From Gimesia aquarii (GTDB taxonomy: Bacteria; Planctomycetota; Planctomycetia; Planctomycetales; Planctomycetaceae), in the NCBI RefSeq assembly GCF_007748195.1, contig NZ_CP037920.1, forward strand, positions 806,001 through 870,000: a stretch of 64,000 nucleotides of DNA, in the 5' to 3' direction. The first letter of the stretch is position 1; the number at the start of each line of letters is the position of its first letter. The translations under genes and the position numbers were made by a program. Shown here piece by piece: positions 7,937-15,768 of the stretch. The notes below the pieces were generated by a model, which ran no database searches, was not told the DNA's origin, and worked only from the letters and a program-made list of their open reading frames with translations.

Positions 7937-8137
7937 TTTATCGTCCAGAAAGTTATTGAATAAAACCAATGATGATGACTATATGATACAGTAACACAAG
8001 CTGGTTTAGGAATTCAATTTACAACCATCTTTCAAGCCATGCTCTTTAGCGAGAAAGTTTCAATCGCCATGAATACATAATTTCATGGCACTCATCGGCA
8101 ACCTGACAGTCAGTACAAAAGTCGGGACATCAGCCGC

Positions 8138-8254
8138 TCAATTTAGTTGTAAGATGAAGTTTCCTCCAGCATTGCACTTTTCGCTGTCGTCGAGTTCGGC
8201 GATGTTGTCCTGACCGAAGCTGTCGCTTCCATTCAGTTTTTCGGGGAGATTCAT
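8138..8254 (-). CDS. Small acidic protein, 38 aa
   Basis: An ATG at 8254 with a well-spaced AAGGA site starts a 38-residue acidic peptide (MNLPEKLNGSDSFGQDN onward, ending in NFILQLN). The same frame stays open upstream to 8443, through a Cys-rich stretch (CRELC, CNLECRFCKR) that resembles a zinc finger. The real protein could therefore be longer, starting at 8281 or 8443. The upstream part contains repeat copy 5, which is non-coding elsewhere, and this favours a short form. Confidence 0.35.
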   Translation of the reverse strand: MNLPEKLNGSDSFGQDNIAELDDSEKCNAGGNFILQLN

Positions 8255-8414
8255 TTCGCATTCCTTACTTTTCCAATCCATAATTATGTTGTTGCGTTTA
8301 CAGAAACGGCATTCAAGATTGCAAATCTGATCTTGATCGTGTCGATGGAGACATAGTTCCCTACACCGTAGAAAACCGGAAACGTGGAGTCCTGATGTTT
8401 CAGTGGAAACTTTC

Positions 8415-8423
8415 CCGGTGTCC
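8415..8423 (-). promoter_or_regulatory. AGGACACCGG-type repeated element, copy 5
   Basis: The plus strand reads TTTCCCGGTGTCCTTACCC. It lies directly after the stop codon of the AAA ATPase gene (8424) and 161 bases before the ATG at 8254. Confidence 0.55.
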
Positions 8424-9365
8424 TTACCCACCGTATTCGGCACAGAAGCGTTGAAGACAGCGATAAAAACTTGCTCTCGACTTACCTGTAGCTTCCCGCC
8501 ATGCCTTCTCTTGCTCTTGCACGCTATCGGGATGTTTCTGGATCGCTATTTGCAGAATTCGCAAATCCTTCGTCTTGCTATCGAGTCGCTTTGTAGATTC
8601 ATTTTTTCTCCCGAGCGTTCTCAACTGGCTCTTGATCATTGGTCGCCAATCGATGCCTTCGCCACGAGCGTACAAGAGTTTCCGCAATGAAGGACTAAGC
8701 AATCTCATCGAAAGCTGCCTATCATCCGCATTCTCTGCGATGTAATCGATCACCATCCCGCAATCTTCGGGTGTCAGATGATGGAAGCCCTTTTTCGAAA
8801 TGGATCGCATCAGATCGATTACTTCTGCATTAGTAGCTGACAACTCAAAAATGTCACATCTCGACAGAACAGCTTTGAAGGCGTCATTACGACGAGGCAT
8901 CACATTGGCTGCAAAGATGAATCGTGCCGTTGTTTCAAATTCAGATGGCAAGCCATCGGGCAGTTGTGAGCTTCCATACGTGACCGTTCTTGGTGATCCC
9001 CATAAACAACTTCTGAGCAATCCCAGATGAGGCATGGACGAATACATTGAGTCCACATCATCAAAGAATAATGTCTCTTCACCTCGAAATCGGAATAAGG
9101 TTGTGTACAAAGCCAAGGGCGTAATGTGCGAATTGATCAGGATCGGCTCGATGCCTTCTTCATCTAATGTCTGGAGAATCGTCCGGCTTTTACCAAGCCC
9201 GCCTTGGGCTCCGTACACAAACAAAGCATGATTATGCTTGCGAGCAACCAGCCGCACATGATGAGCAAGAAGTTGCTGTCGTTCTTCAAGAGCGTTTACG
9301 GGTTTTTCAAACGTGGAATTCTGGAAAGGTGAAGGCTGGTCGTTATTATCGTTCGGCATGTTCAT
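8424..9365 (-). CDS. AAA-type ATPase of the mobile element backbone
   Basis: A 313-residue ATPase. It has Walker A GAQGGLGKS (residues 52-60), Walker B TLFFDDVD (about 98-105), a sensor-like N in FIFAANVMP (about 150) and a C-terminal winged-helix-like segment (TGKSRASFYRCLQRF). The layout, a small AAA module with a C-terminal DNA-binding helix, suits a plasmid or ICE replication or partition helper or a DnaC-like loader. The start at 9365 has GGAGA upstream. It lies between the ArdC-like gene and small unknown genes on the same strand, with a repeated element 48 bases before the start. The exact role is inferred from fold and context only. Confidence 0.65.
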   Translation of the reverse strand: MNMPNDNNDQPSPFQNSTFEKPVNALEERQQLLAHHVRLVARKHNHALFVYGAQGGLGKSRTILQTLDEEGIEPILINSHITPLALYTTLFRFRGEETLFFDDVDSMYSSMPHLGLLRSCLWGSPRTVTYGSSQLPDGLPSEFETTARFIFAANVMPRRNDAFKAVLSRCDIFELSATNAEVIDLMRSISKKGFHHLTPEDCGMVIDYIAENADDRQLSMRLLSPSLRKLLYARGEGIDWRPMIKSQLRTLGRKNESTKRLDSKTKDLRILQIAIQKHPDSVQEQEKAWREATGKSRASFYRCLQRFCAEYGG

Positions 9366-9412
9366 TTCAAATTCTCCGTAGCGAAGTTGATTGTGTCTTG
9401 TTGTTTCTCTTG

Positions 9413-9421
9413 CCGGTGTCC
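9413..9421 (-). promoter_or_regulatory. AGGACACCGG-type repeated element, copy 6
   Basis: The plus strand reads CTTGCCGGTGTCCTATTTC. It lies 48 bases upstream of the ATG at 9365. Confidence 0.6.
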
Positions 9422-9430
9422 TATTTCACT

Positions 9431-9653
9431 ATTTCAGAAGAGAAAAGAGACCAAGCGGATCGCTGTTAATGATCATTGGGGACTCCGAGACTTTGCAGTA
9501 GCAGTGGAGTGCCGTTGCTCGCTGGCCAGCCCGAGACAACGGTTCCGTTCTGCTTGCTTTGGCGTCAAAGCCGAAGCACCTTCGTGACCACCATCAGCGA
9601 TCCAACTTGGTTGTTTCGATCAGGACGAATGGCTTGCCGGTGTCCTGTTGTGA
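9431..9653. other. Non-coding spacer between two repeated elements
   Basis: No start-to-stop frame of useful length is found, although the stretch lies between two copies of the repeated element like the genes around it. A minus-strand ATG at the expected distance (about 9592) gives only a 9-codon frame. A neighbouring frame is open for about 54 codons without an early ATG and ends just before copy 6. It may be a decayed gene or a structured RNA; it contains the palindrome GCTGGCCAGC. Confidence 0.4.
9637..9645 (-). promoter_or_regulatory. AGGACACCGG-type repeated element, copy 7
   Basis: The plus strand reads GGCTTGCCGGTGTCCTGTTG. It starts nine bases after the stop of the ArdC-like gene. 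No convincing gene follows at the usual distance. Confidence 0.55.
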
Positions 9654-10571
9654 TCAAGCCGGGAGTAACTGTGACTCAACCGGCGACTGATGGAATGACA
9701 GCAGGTAGTCAGTTACTTTGGACGCCTGCGTACTAGCCTTGAAAATGAACGAAGGATCGTTCTTTAGAGCCTTCAACCAGTTGGAGATATATGCAGCGTG
9801 ATTTTCCAATCCTTCAGTCAATGGAATGCCCAGTTCAGAACAAACAAAGCAACACGATAATTCACCAATCAGTTCGCCCATCGCATACGTATTGCCTTCT
9901 TTGCTGCGATCCCAATCGAGTCGGTCAGGATGTTCTGCCCAATGTGCCATTTCATGGAACAAAGTTTCGTAGTAGGCCGCTCTATCAAACTGATGTTTGT
10001 GCGGCATTTGGATTTCATCGATTGCAGGATCATAGAAGGCTTTGTTCCCGCCGTGCATGATGCCTGCACCAGTGTTAGCGATTAGCTCATCAGCTTCTCG
10101 AAACGACACTTCAGGATCAGTATTGTCAGAGAATCCGACTCGCAAATGATCCAGATGATCGCCTTCAACCTGATCGATATTGAAAACAGTGAACTGACGC
10201 ATGACGCAATAATTGTCTTCGACCTCTTCACCCTTACGATTGGTCTTCGTCTTCGAAATCGGCTTGTAGAGAACGACTTTCGCACCCCATTTGTCCTTGG
10301 GAACACCCGATGGTCGTGCCATCACTTGTCCGCCAATTGACTGCCACTGTTTGTATGTAGCGAAGAATTTACCGTGACTCATGTGATCTCTGTTGTGCAT
10401 ACCGAGAAGCAGCACGTTAATCCCGTTGTAGGGTTTCTTTGTGACGGCGTTGGTTGGTCTGCCGCAGCATGGATCAGCAGACCACGGCTGTTTCCAAGGT
10501 GCGATCCCTTGTTGTAAAGATTTGATAATATCGTTAGTGATCTGCTGGCGAAGTTCTGTTTGGCTTGGCAT
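9654..10571 (-). CDS. ardC: ArdC-like antirestriction / ssDNA-binding zincin protein
   Basis: A 305-residue protein with the two-part ArdC layout. The N-terminal ssDNA-binding domain (ITNDIIKSLQQGIAPWKQPW, then TKKPYNGINVLLL) precedes a C-terminal gluzincin domain with HEMAH (about residue 207) and a downstream Glu-rich helix (GELIGELSCCFVCSELGI) that would supply the third ligand. ArdC proteins travel with conjugative plasmids and protect incoming single-stranded DNA or modulate restriction. The ATG at 10571 has AAAGGA. Two copies of the repeated element lie upstream (46 and 112 bases). This supports a conjugative origin of the island, although no relaxase or mating-pore gene is present in this window. 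Confidence 0.85.
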   Translation of the reverse strand: MPSQTELRQQITNDIIKSLQQGIAPWKQPWSADPCCGRPTNAVTKKPYNGINVLLLGMHNRDHMSHGKFFATYKQWQSIGGQVMARPSGVPKDKWGAKVVLYKPISKTKTNRKGEEVEDNYCVMRQFTVFNIDQVEGDHLDHLRVGFSDNTDPEVSFREADELIANTGAGIMHGGNKAFYDPAIDEIQMPHKHQFDRAAYYETLFHEMAHWAEHPDRLDWDRSKEGNTYAMGELIGELSCCFVCSELGIPLTEGLENHAAYISNWLKALKNDPSFIFKASTQASKVTDYLLSFHQSPVESQLLPA

Positions 10572-10616
10572 GGCGTCGTCCTTTCACAAGTGGATGAGTT
10601 GGTTACGACGTTGTTG

Positions 10617-10625
10617 CCGGTGTCC
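10617..10625 (-). promoter_or_regulatory. AGGACACCGG-type repeated element, copy 8
   Basis: The plus strand reads TTGTTGCCGGTGTCCTTTGT. It lies 46 bases upstream of the ardC-like ATG. Confidence 0.6.
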
Positions 10626-10682
10626 TTTGTGCCGAGGAAGTGGTCTCATTTTGCAGCGAATCATCAGCCGAACTTGCGTTTG

Positions 10683-10691
10683 CCGGTGTCC
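10683..10691 (-). promoter_or_regulatory. AGGACACCGG-type repeated element, copy 9
   Basis: The plus strand reads TTTGCCGGTGTCCTATTAC. It is 66 bases upstream of copy 8, so the ardC-like gene has two tandem elements. Confidence 0.6.
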
Positions 10692-10699
10692 TATTACAA

Positions 10700-11222
10700 A
10701 TGTTGTTCGCAGATTAGTTTTCGCATGAGAATCGAGAAGAGGCCATTTGTCGCAAATGCTCAAATGAGAATTTGAACTGAATTGGGACTGGAATTGGGAA
10801 CTCAATTGTATGAAGAGTGGTGCGAATAAGACTGCATTCGTAGTGTCTTACGGCTCAGTGCAGGTGAAGGGGGTGAGGCGAGTCTCATTTTTCAATGAGA
10901 ATGGAGTGGGCTTATACTGCGGTGGTACCCACGGCTTCCTCCAAGAAAGATAACGGCTTCAAGAGACTCGATAATGATAATGGTGATCGCAGTGTGGATA
11001 CTGTCTGCTGTTTGAGCAGGCATATCGTCGTCTCCATCGTCTAAGTTATGATTGGTACGATGAACTAGCGGGTGCCTAAATACACTTTGGGAAAATGGCA
11101 ATTACAATTTTTGGAATGGACTAGCAAAGCAAGGCACCTGTTATAGAAATGCAGTGAGGAATAGGATACCATGTAGACACACTTGCACGTTCGGTTTGCT
11201 CACTTTATTACAAAAGGCTTTT
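10700..11222. other. Intergenic region
   Basis: This is the divergent spacer between the minus-strand backbone genes and the plus-strand carbonic anhydrase. It should hold promoters for both sides. I see AT-rich stretches and short repeats of ATGAGAAT, but no convincing gene. A minus-strand frame at 10892-11101 lacks a plausible ribosome site and looks fortuitous. Confidence 0.4.
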
Positions 11223-11915
11223 ATGTCCGAATCAAAAAAACATGTTCAATCTAAATTCTGGAAACAGCAATCACCGATCAATTTGGCAAAGAGTGATTCA
11301 GTCCATGTGAAGTATCCAAAGTCGTTTCTAAAGTTTGACTATCAAGATGCACCATTCACTGGTCACATCGAAGGAGAACATGGGCATGAAAATTTCGTTC
11401 TTGATAAAGTTCATTCGGGAAAGAATCTACCACTACTGAAACTGGGTGATGTGAAAGCAGAACTTGTAAAGATTCATTTGCATACGAAGTCAGAACACAA
11501 TTTGGAAGGCAAGGATCTCGATGGTGAGATTCATTTGATTCACGAAATCGTTAATCCGACAGCCGGTTCTGATTTGCTGGTAGTTGGAGTGTTCTTCAAA
11601 GAAAGTAAATCTCCTATCAAATCAAATTTCTTTAGCAAGTGGGCCACTCGGACTAGCAAGGGCCCCTCTACCAAAGCTAAAGAAAAAGATGTTCAGATCG
11701 ACCCTCGCAAGCTATTGCCCAAGACGAATGAGTGGTATCGTTACGAAGGTTCATTGACCTCAGAACCTTACAGCGAGATCGTCAGTTGGTTGGTTTTCGT
11801 CGATTCAATTGGTGTTGGAACTGAAGACTTCAAAAAGTTAAAAAAGAATGCTCATCAACCAGAGCGCCCAGTACAGCCGATCAATCGAAGATTCGTGATT
11901 CGCAATTTCCAGTAA
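11223..11915 (+). CDS. Alpha-class carbonic anhydrase, cytosolic form
   Basis: A 230-residue protein with clear alpha-carbonic anhydrase marks. These are QSPINL near the N-terminus; the zinc ligands in KIHLHTKSEHNLEG and, 14 residues on, EIHLIHE (corresponding to His 94, 96 and 119 of the animal enzyme); the Glu of SEH; and YEGSLTSEPYSEIVSWLVF near the end. The residue matching Thr 199 appears to be Ser. The family hydrates CO2 to bicarbonate. The start at 11223 has AAAAGG five bases upstream. Bacterial alpha enzymes are usually exported, but no signal peptide is visible here, which is unusual. It stands alone on the plus strand. Loss of activity is possible. Confidence 0.8.
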   Translation: MSESKKHVQSKFWKQQSPINLAKSDSVHVKYPKSFLKFDYQDAPFTGHIEGEHGHENFVLDKVHSGKNLPLLKLGDVKAELVKIHLHTKSEHNLEGKDLDGEIHLIHEIVNPTAGSDLLVVGVFFKESKSPIKSNFFSKWATRTSKGPSTKAKEKDVQIDPRKLLPKTNEWYRYEGSLTSEPYSEIVSWLVFVDSIGVGTEDFKKLKKNAHQPERPVQPINRRFVIRNFQ

Positions 11916-12149
11916 AATCAACCATATATACCCACATGAACAAACCCGAACAAATCAAAGACAAACTATGACTCTATACGACTTTTGAAAATCATCCATT
12001 TCAAGTGGCGGAAGCGTATTCCAACCTCAAAGACTTCGGTGATCAAGTAATTGATGGATTGATCTGGGGACTTAATACAAAATGATTTGAACTTGAAGCT
12101 GCTAGTCCTTCAGTTATGTCAAACACCCTTACGGCAAAAACGTTGTGGT

Positions 12150-12869
12150 TCATTCTATCGCTGGGGGGCGTCTGTTGGGAATGGGGCGAAGCAATCTCTC
12201 GTTTCCAAGTTGGACTTCAACCCGATGACGGATGTACTCGTCCGAATGATTGCGTGCGATCTCAATGGCATGCTGCACCAGTGGCTTCAATTCATCTGGA
12301 TAAGCTGACTCATCCAGATTAAGCGAAGGAATGATTCGTTGTCTGATCGAAACGTTGTAGTTGTTCACAAAGACTCGTAAGAACGTTTCCCGTTTTCGCT
12401 CCCAGACATCGTTTAGAGCCAAGAATTCTTTTCGGGACTCAGGAGTGGCGTAATCAAGGGTCAATTGCGGAACGTTGTCGGTGAACTGAATCTGCATATT
12501 CGCCCAATACAGAGCGGCAACTGCACCAGCGATCTCAACATCGTCATCTCCCTCGACGACGTTGAGAAGAAACTCGTTAACTTTACGATGCCCAAAGGAC
12601 TCCACACATGGGAGGATAAATTGGCGATTGCTGTCAGGATCAACTTCGTGGATAGCAGCACGAAGCATTGTTTCGACGAAGCGTTTGGGCACCGGACAAC
12701 CTCGAAAGATAGCAGCGACGAACCACTTCTCCATTGGGTCTTTAAGAGCATCAGCAAGCCATTGCCAGTCGGACTCATCGGCACGTTGCAGTTTGCAGCG
12801 TCCTACCCGAACAGCTTCGTCCTGACTTCCTGATGCGTACTGTCTGGTGAGATTTTCCCATTCATCCAT
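12150..12869 (-). CDS. Helical-repeat (HEAT-like) protein
   Basis: A 239-residue mostly helical protein without catalytic motifs. Segments such as WQWLADALKDPMEKWFVAAIF, FVETMLRAAIHEVDP and FILPCVESFGHRKVNEFLLNVV read as successive helix pairs of a HEAT-like array. The ATG at 12869 has GAGGAGAG upstream and overlaps the stop of the preceding DUF6602-hydrolase gene by eight bases, so the two are probably co-translated. As last gene of the Argonaute-led set, it may be an adaptor or inhibitor of the fusion protein. That role is inference from order only. Confidence 0.6.
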   Translation of the reverse strand: MDEWENLTRQYASGSQDEAVRVGRCKLQRADESDWQWLADALKDPMEKWFVAAIFRGCPVPKRFVETMLRAAIHEVDPDSNRQFILPCVESFGHRKVNEFLLNVVEGDDDVEIAGAVAALYWANMQIQFTDNVPQLTLDYATPESRKEFLALNDVWERKRETFLRVFVNNYNVSIRQRIIPSLNLDESAYPDELKPLVQHAIEIARNHSDEYIRHRVEVQLGNERLLRPIPNRRPPAIE

Positions 12870-14199
12870 TACGACACTCTCCTCTCAACTGCTCGCACGC
12901 TTCCAGCATAGCCTTCAGCGGCTCTGGATCAGCCAAGCGGTGATCTGTGCCCACTTCAATCAGCACTTCCGAGGGCAGATTGCTATTGGAAACGAGTTCT
13001 TCCGAGTCTTCAAACGGAACCACGTCGTCTTGTTTTGAATGCAGAATAACTGAATTGGATTTAATAGTCGTGGCGGTGCCCCATTTCTTCCATGCTGGGC
13101 AAAGCAAAACCATAGGGGTTTTTCCCGCATTGATATTCATTGCTACTGCACCGCCACGAGAAGAACCGACGATCACATCTGGTTCGTGCTGATCGTATAC
13201 AGTTTGAGCAGTGCGAACAGCGAGATCGAAGTCGTCGTCAAGAGCAGGGGTGATTACGTCATGCCCCGCTTTATTAAGAAACGTAGGCTTGACTCCACCT
13301 CCTGAGCTTTCCAAATCGTGGATAAAAAGCACTTTCATACGTTCATAGAAAACAAAATGTTCGAAGTTCTGGTAGTCATCTGGGAATTGAAAGCGAGGTT
13401 GCATTCCATGTGGAAGAATTGTCCTTGATAAAGACACAAGCATACCCTGCAGTCCAGCGTTCTTACCATTGTGGACAGAATGGTAGATGCCATATGACAT
13501 CCTCTGGCGGTTTAGGCCAGAAAAGAACAGTGAGTTGTGCTTTAAGGAGCCAACATAGTTAGGCATAGTGTTGCCATCTTTGAATTCCGAAAAGTGAGGC
13601 ACGATCTGATTCTCATATGTCTCACTTATAGTCTTGTTGACAGGTTCAGGAATATTATCTTCGAAGAATACTGCTGCGGAAAATACTTTATCGAGTGGTA
13701 CGCTCATTTGCGTTGCGCATTCTCGGACGAATCGTTTTGCTTCAACTACGTTCTCGATAGCACTCTTAAGTTGCTTGCTGGTCAGAGTACGTTTGACTTG
13801 AATTATTCCTCTAACGGCTTCCGGTTGTACAATAACGAAGTCTTCGAGCCTAAATGCCGGTCGATAGTACGATGTGTCATGAATCAAAATATCAATTTCT
13901 GGACAGTGTTTTGAAGCACCCTTGACTTCCCGTCTCCCATAGATAAATCCTTTGTCTACGCTAAATGTAGATGGCAGATTCCGTCGAAGAAAATCTCGCA
14001 GCAAAACCTCACAGTGCGTGCCGGGAGCAGTCCAATCGTCTGTTGGGCCAAGTAGATGAACTATATTCTCGTACTGTGCTAGCATGACTTCGGCCTGAGA
14101 GGCGTAAAAGTCAAACAAGCCCGCACCGAGGCCGTGGTCGGCTTTCGCTTTTACATTATCGACTGGTTCCGGTTGTGATTCGGGTTCTTGTTGCTGCAT
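12862..14199 (-). CDS. DUF6602 nuclease-like domain fused to alpha/beta hydrolase
   Basis: A 445-residue two-domain protein. Residues 60-140 match the DUF6602 pattern, a PD-(D/E)xK-like core: a Glu in THCEVLLRDFL (about 64), PEIDILI with Asp 103, then IIQVKRT with Gln 134-Val-Lys 136. The C-terminal 160 residues are a small alpha/beta hydrolase: strand MKVLFIHDLES, nucleophile elbow GSSRGG (Ser about 347), acid in KQDDVV (about 391) and His in TDHRLADP (about 418). All three catalytic positions are present. The gene starts 27 bases after the pAgo gene on the same strand, with an AAGGA site, and overlaps the next gene. A nuclease-esterase fusion next to SPARDA suggests a defence effector, but its activity is unknown. 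Confidence 0.7.
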   Translation of the reverse strand: MQQQEPESQPEPVDNVKAKADHGLGAGLFDFYASQAEVMLAQYENIVHLLGPTDDWTAPGTHCEVLLRDFLRRNLPSTFSVDKGFIYGRREVKGASKHCPEIDILIHDTSYYRPAFRLEDFVIVQPEAVRGIIQVKRTLTSKQLKSAIENVVEAKRFVRECATQMSVPLDKVFSAAVFFEDNIPEPVNKTISETYENQIVPHFSEFKDGNTMPNYVGSLKHNSLFFSGLNRQRMSYGIYHSVHNGKNAGLQGMLVSLSRTILPHGMQPRFQFPDDYQNFEHFVFYERMKVLFIHDLESSGGGVKPTFLNKAGHDVITPALDDDFDLAVRTAQTVYDQHEPDVIVGSSRGGAVAMNINAGKTPMVLLCPAWKKWGTATTIKSNSVILHSKQDDVVPFEDSEELVSNSNLPSEVLIEVGTDHRLADPEPLKAMLEACEQLRGECRNG

Positions 14200-14226
14200 C
14201 GTAGGTATTCCTTGTTGCCTACTTTC

Positions 14227-15768
14227 TTACATATAAAATCGATAACTTGTCTGAACCGTATCTTCATCCGACACATGCTTCATGATCTCGCCGATCTTTT
14301 GCGAGAATGAAAGTGTGATCGGTGTTCCGTCTGCGAACGAGCAGTTGTTGACGTTCATCTTTGTCAGTTCGAGCACCTCACGGAACAAGTCCTTTGGTGC
14401 GCTGCTACCATGACGTTCGAGGATCTGCCAAGGTTCGGGGACATAGCTGCCGGGAAATGTTTCGAGGTATGGAATGAATCCCATCGTGTAGAGAAAATGG
14501 GCCTCATCTTCGATGGAGAAATATGAACCACGTGCCGGTGGATACTGGCCTTCTCGAAATAACCGAATTCGTGAACGAGTTAAAGTGACGAGATCGTAGT
14601 CGCAGCCGGGAAACACACTCTGGATACCTTCGATGAATCCATCGAGTTCATTATATTCACCATGGTCATGTCCCCAAAAACGTGACGGTTTGTGGACCAC
14701 AACTCGCTTGGGCGGTGTCCCTCGGACGTTGACATACTCCTTCAGCGTTGCGCTAACTAAGCGACTGGCACCTTCACGAGACATGTGCGGGCTCTTGCCA
14801 TTCGCATCTGAGTTCCATTCAAACGGATCACCACGAAGCACAAGTCCTTGTCCGAGGTAGTCGAATGCTTGAGCCACACTGGTCCTCATCGTCAGGCTGT
14901 CTTTTCTTTCTTGAGCAACGTAAAAATCGACACCGATGAAACACGTGTCTTTCTCAACTGTAACAGGACACCATGGAATTCCTTCGGCCTTGTAATACAA
15001 GGCCGTACAAAAGTTCCAAGCTCGGGTTGCTTTTTCTTGAAGAGGCTCTTTGCGACCCTTCGGTTTCTTGCCGAGAACGGTACTCCGTTGGATCAATTGA
15101 ATAGGCACGCCCCACTGCATTGCCTTTGCTTTGATCGCACGCCGGAAGTTTAGATAGAAGTTGCCGGTGACTTGGACGGTATATGCCTCGTCTATGATTT
15201 CAGGAGTCAGTGCGAGGACAATGATATCTGGGGCGGGGCTTGTCTCGGCAAGGCTTTTGATATGACCGTTAAATAATTCAACGAGTTCCCAAATCCGTCG
15301 TTGCTTATCTTCGATCCCAAGTGTCTTGCTGATTTCTTCCTGTCGAATCGTTCGATCCCACCGGTCGTTCATCTGGAAGCACGACTCAAATTCAGAATCC
15401 TTTGAGAAACCGATGAAGTCACGATTCAGAATTTTGTACAACCGAACGATTGGTTCATGTATGTGTTCGTCTTCAAATATGTCCTGACCGAACAAGTTCG
15501 GAAGATTGTCTACTTCCTTGATCTTGGCTTTAATAACCTTCGAGTTCTCACTTTCGATTTCCGACCCACATTCTTCCAGCCATTCCTTCGCACCAGCAAT
15601 GGTTTCACGAGTGCCAATGAAACCCATTTTGATTTCAGAGGGATGGAGTCCCGCTACGTTTTTTCCGAACGGGCCGAATTCGGCAAGTCCTGTTTTCGTA
15701 TCTTGGTGCTCAAAGTATTTTCCAAATTGAAGTTTTGGCTCTTTGAGATACTCTATGCTAATGCTCAT
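14227..15768 (-). CDS. Short prokaryotic Argonaute (MID-PIWI), SPARDA type
   Basis: A 513-residue MID-PIWI protein without N or PAZ domains. PIWI features include TRAWNFCTALYYKAEGIPW, CFIGVDFYV (about 275), SREGASRLVSATLKEY and RVVVHKPSRFW (about 357). The last occurs where active Argonautes carry the RDG-type third catalytic Asp. His-Lys is typical of inactive short pAgos, so guide binding and target recognition rather than slicing is expected. The ATG at 15768 is preferred because GGAGG stands at proper distance, and it overlaps the upstream nuclease-APAZ gene by 11 bases. In SPARDA, the pAgo/APAZ heterodimer senses invader nucleic acid and unleashes the partner nuclease, killing the cell or blocking growth. 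Confidence 0.87.
   Translation of the reverse strand: MSISIEYLKEPKLQFGKYFEHQDTKTGLAEFGPFGKNVAGLHPSEIKMGFIGTRETIAGAKEWLEECGSEIESENSKVIKAKIKEVDNLPNLFGQDIFEDEHIHEPIVRLYKILNRDFIGFSKDSEFESCFQMNDRWDRTIRQEEISKTLGIEDKQRRIWELVELFNGHIKSLAETSPAPDIIVLALTPEIIDEAYTVQVTGNFYLNFRRAIKAKAMQWGVPIQLIQRSTVLGKKPKGRKEPLQEKATRAWNFCTALYYKAEGIPWCPVTVEKDTCFIGVDFYVAQERKDSLTMRTSVAQAFDYLGQGLVLRGDPFEWNSDANGKSPHMSREGASRLVSATLKEYVNVRGTPPKRVVVHKPSRFWGHDHGEYNELDGFIEGIQSVFPGCDYDLVTLTRSRIRLFREGQYPPARGSYFSIEDEAHFLYTMGFIPYLETFPGSYVPEPWQILERHGSSAPKDLFREVLELTKMNVNNCSFADGTPITLSFSQKIGEIMKHVSDEDTVQTSYRFYM

Noticed and set aside
10584-10805. Small minus-strand frame reading through two copies of the repeated element
   Set aside because: The element is non-coding elsewhere, and the GHRQ words in the peptide come from the repeat itself.
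10892-11101. Minus-strand frame of 69 codons
   Set aside because: No ribosome site and odd composition; it lies in a divergent promoter region.
14708-14720. Another GGTGTCC word
   Set aside because: It lies inside the pAgo coding sequence, lacks the TGCC...TAT flanks and is not before a gene. A similar word near 63,412 is also within a gene.
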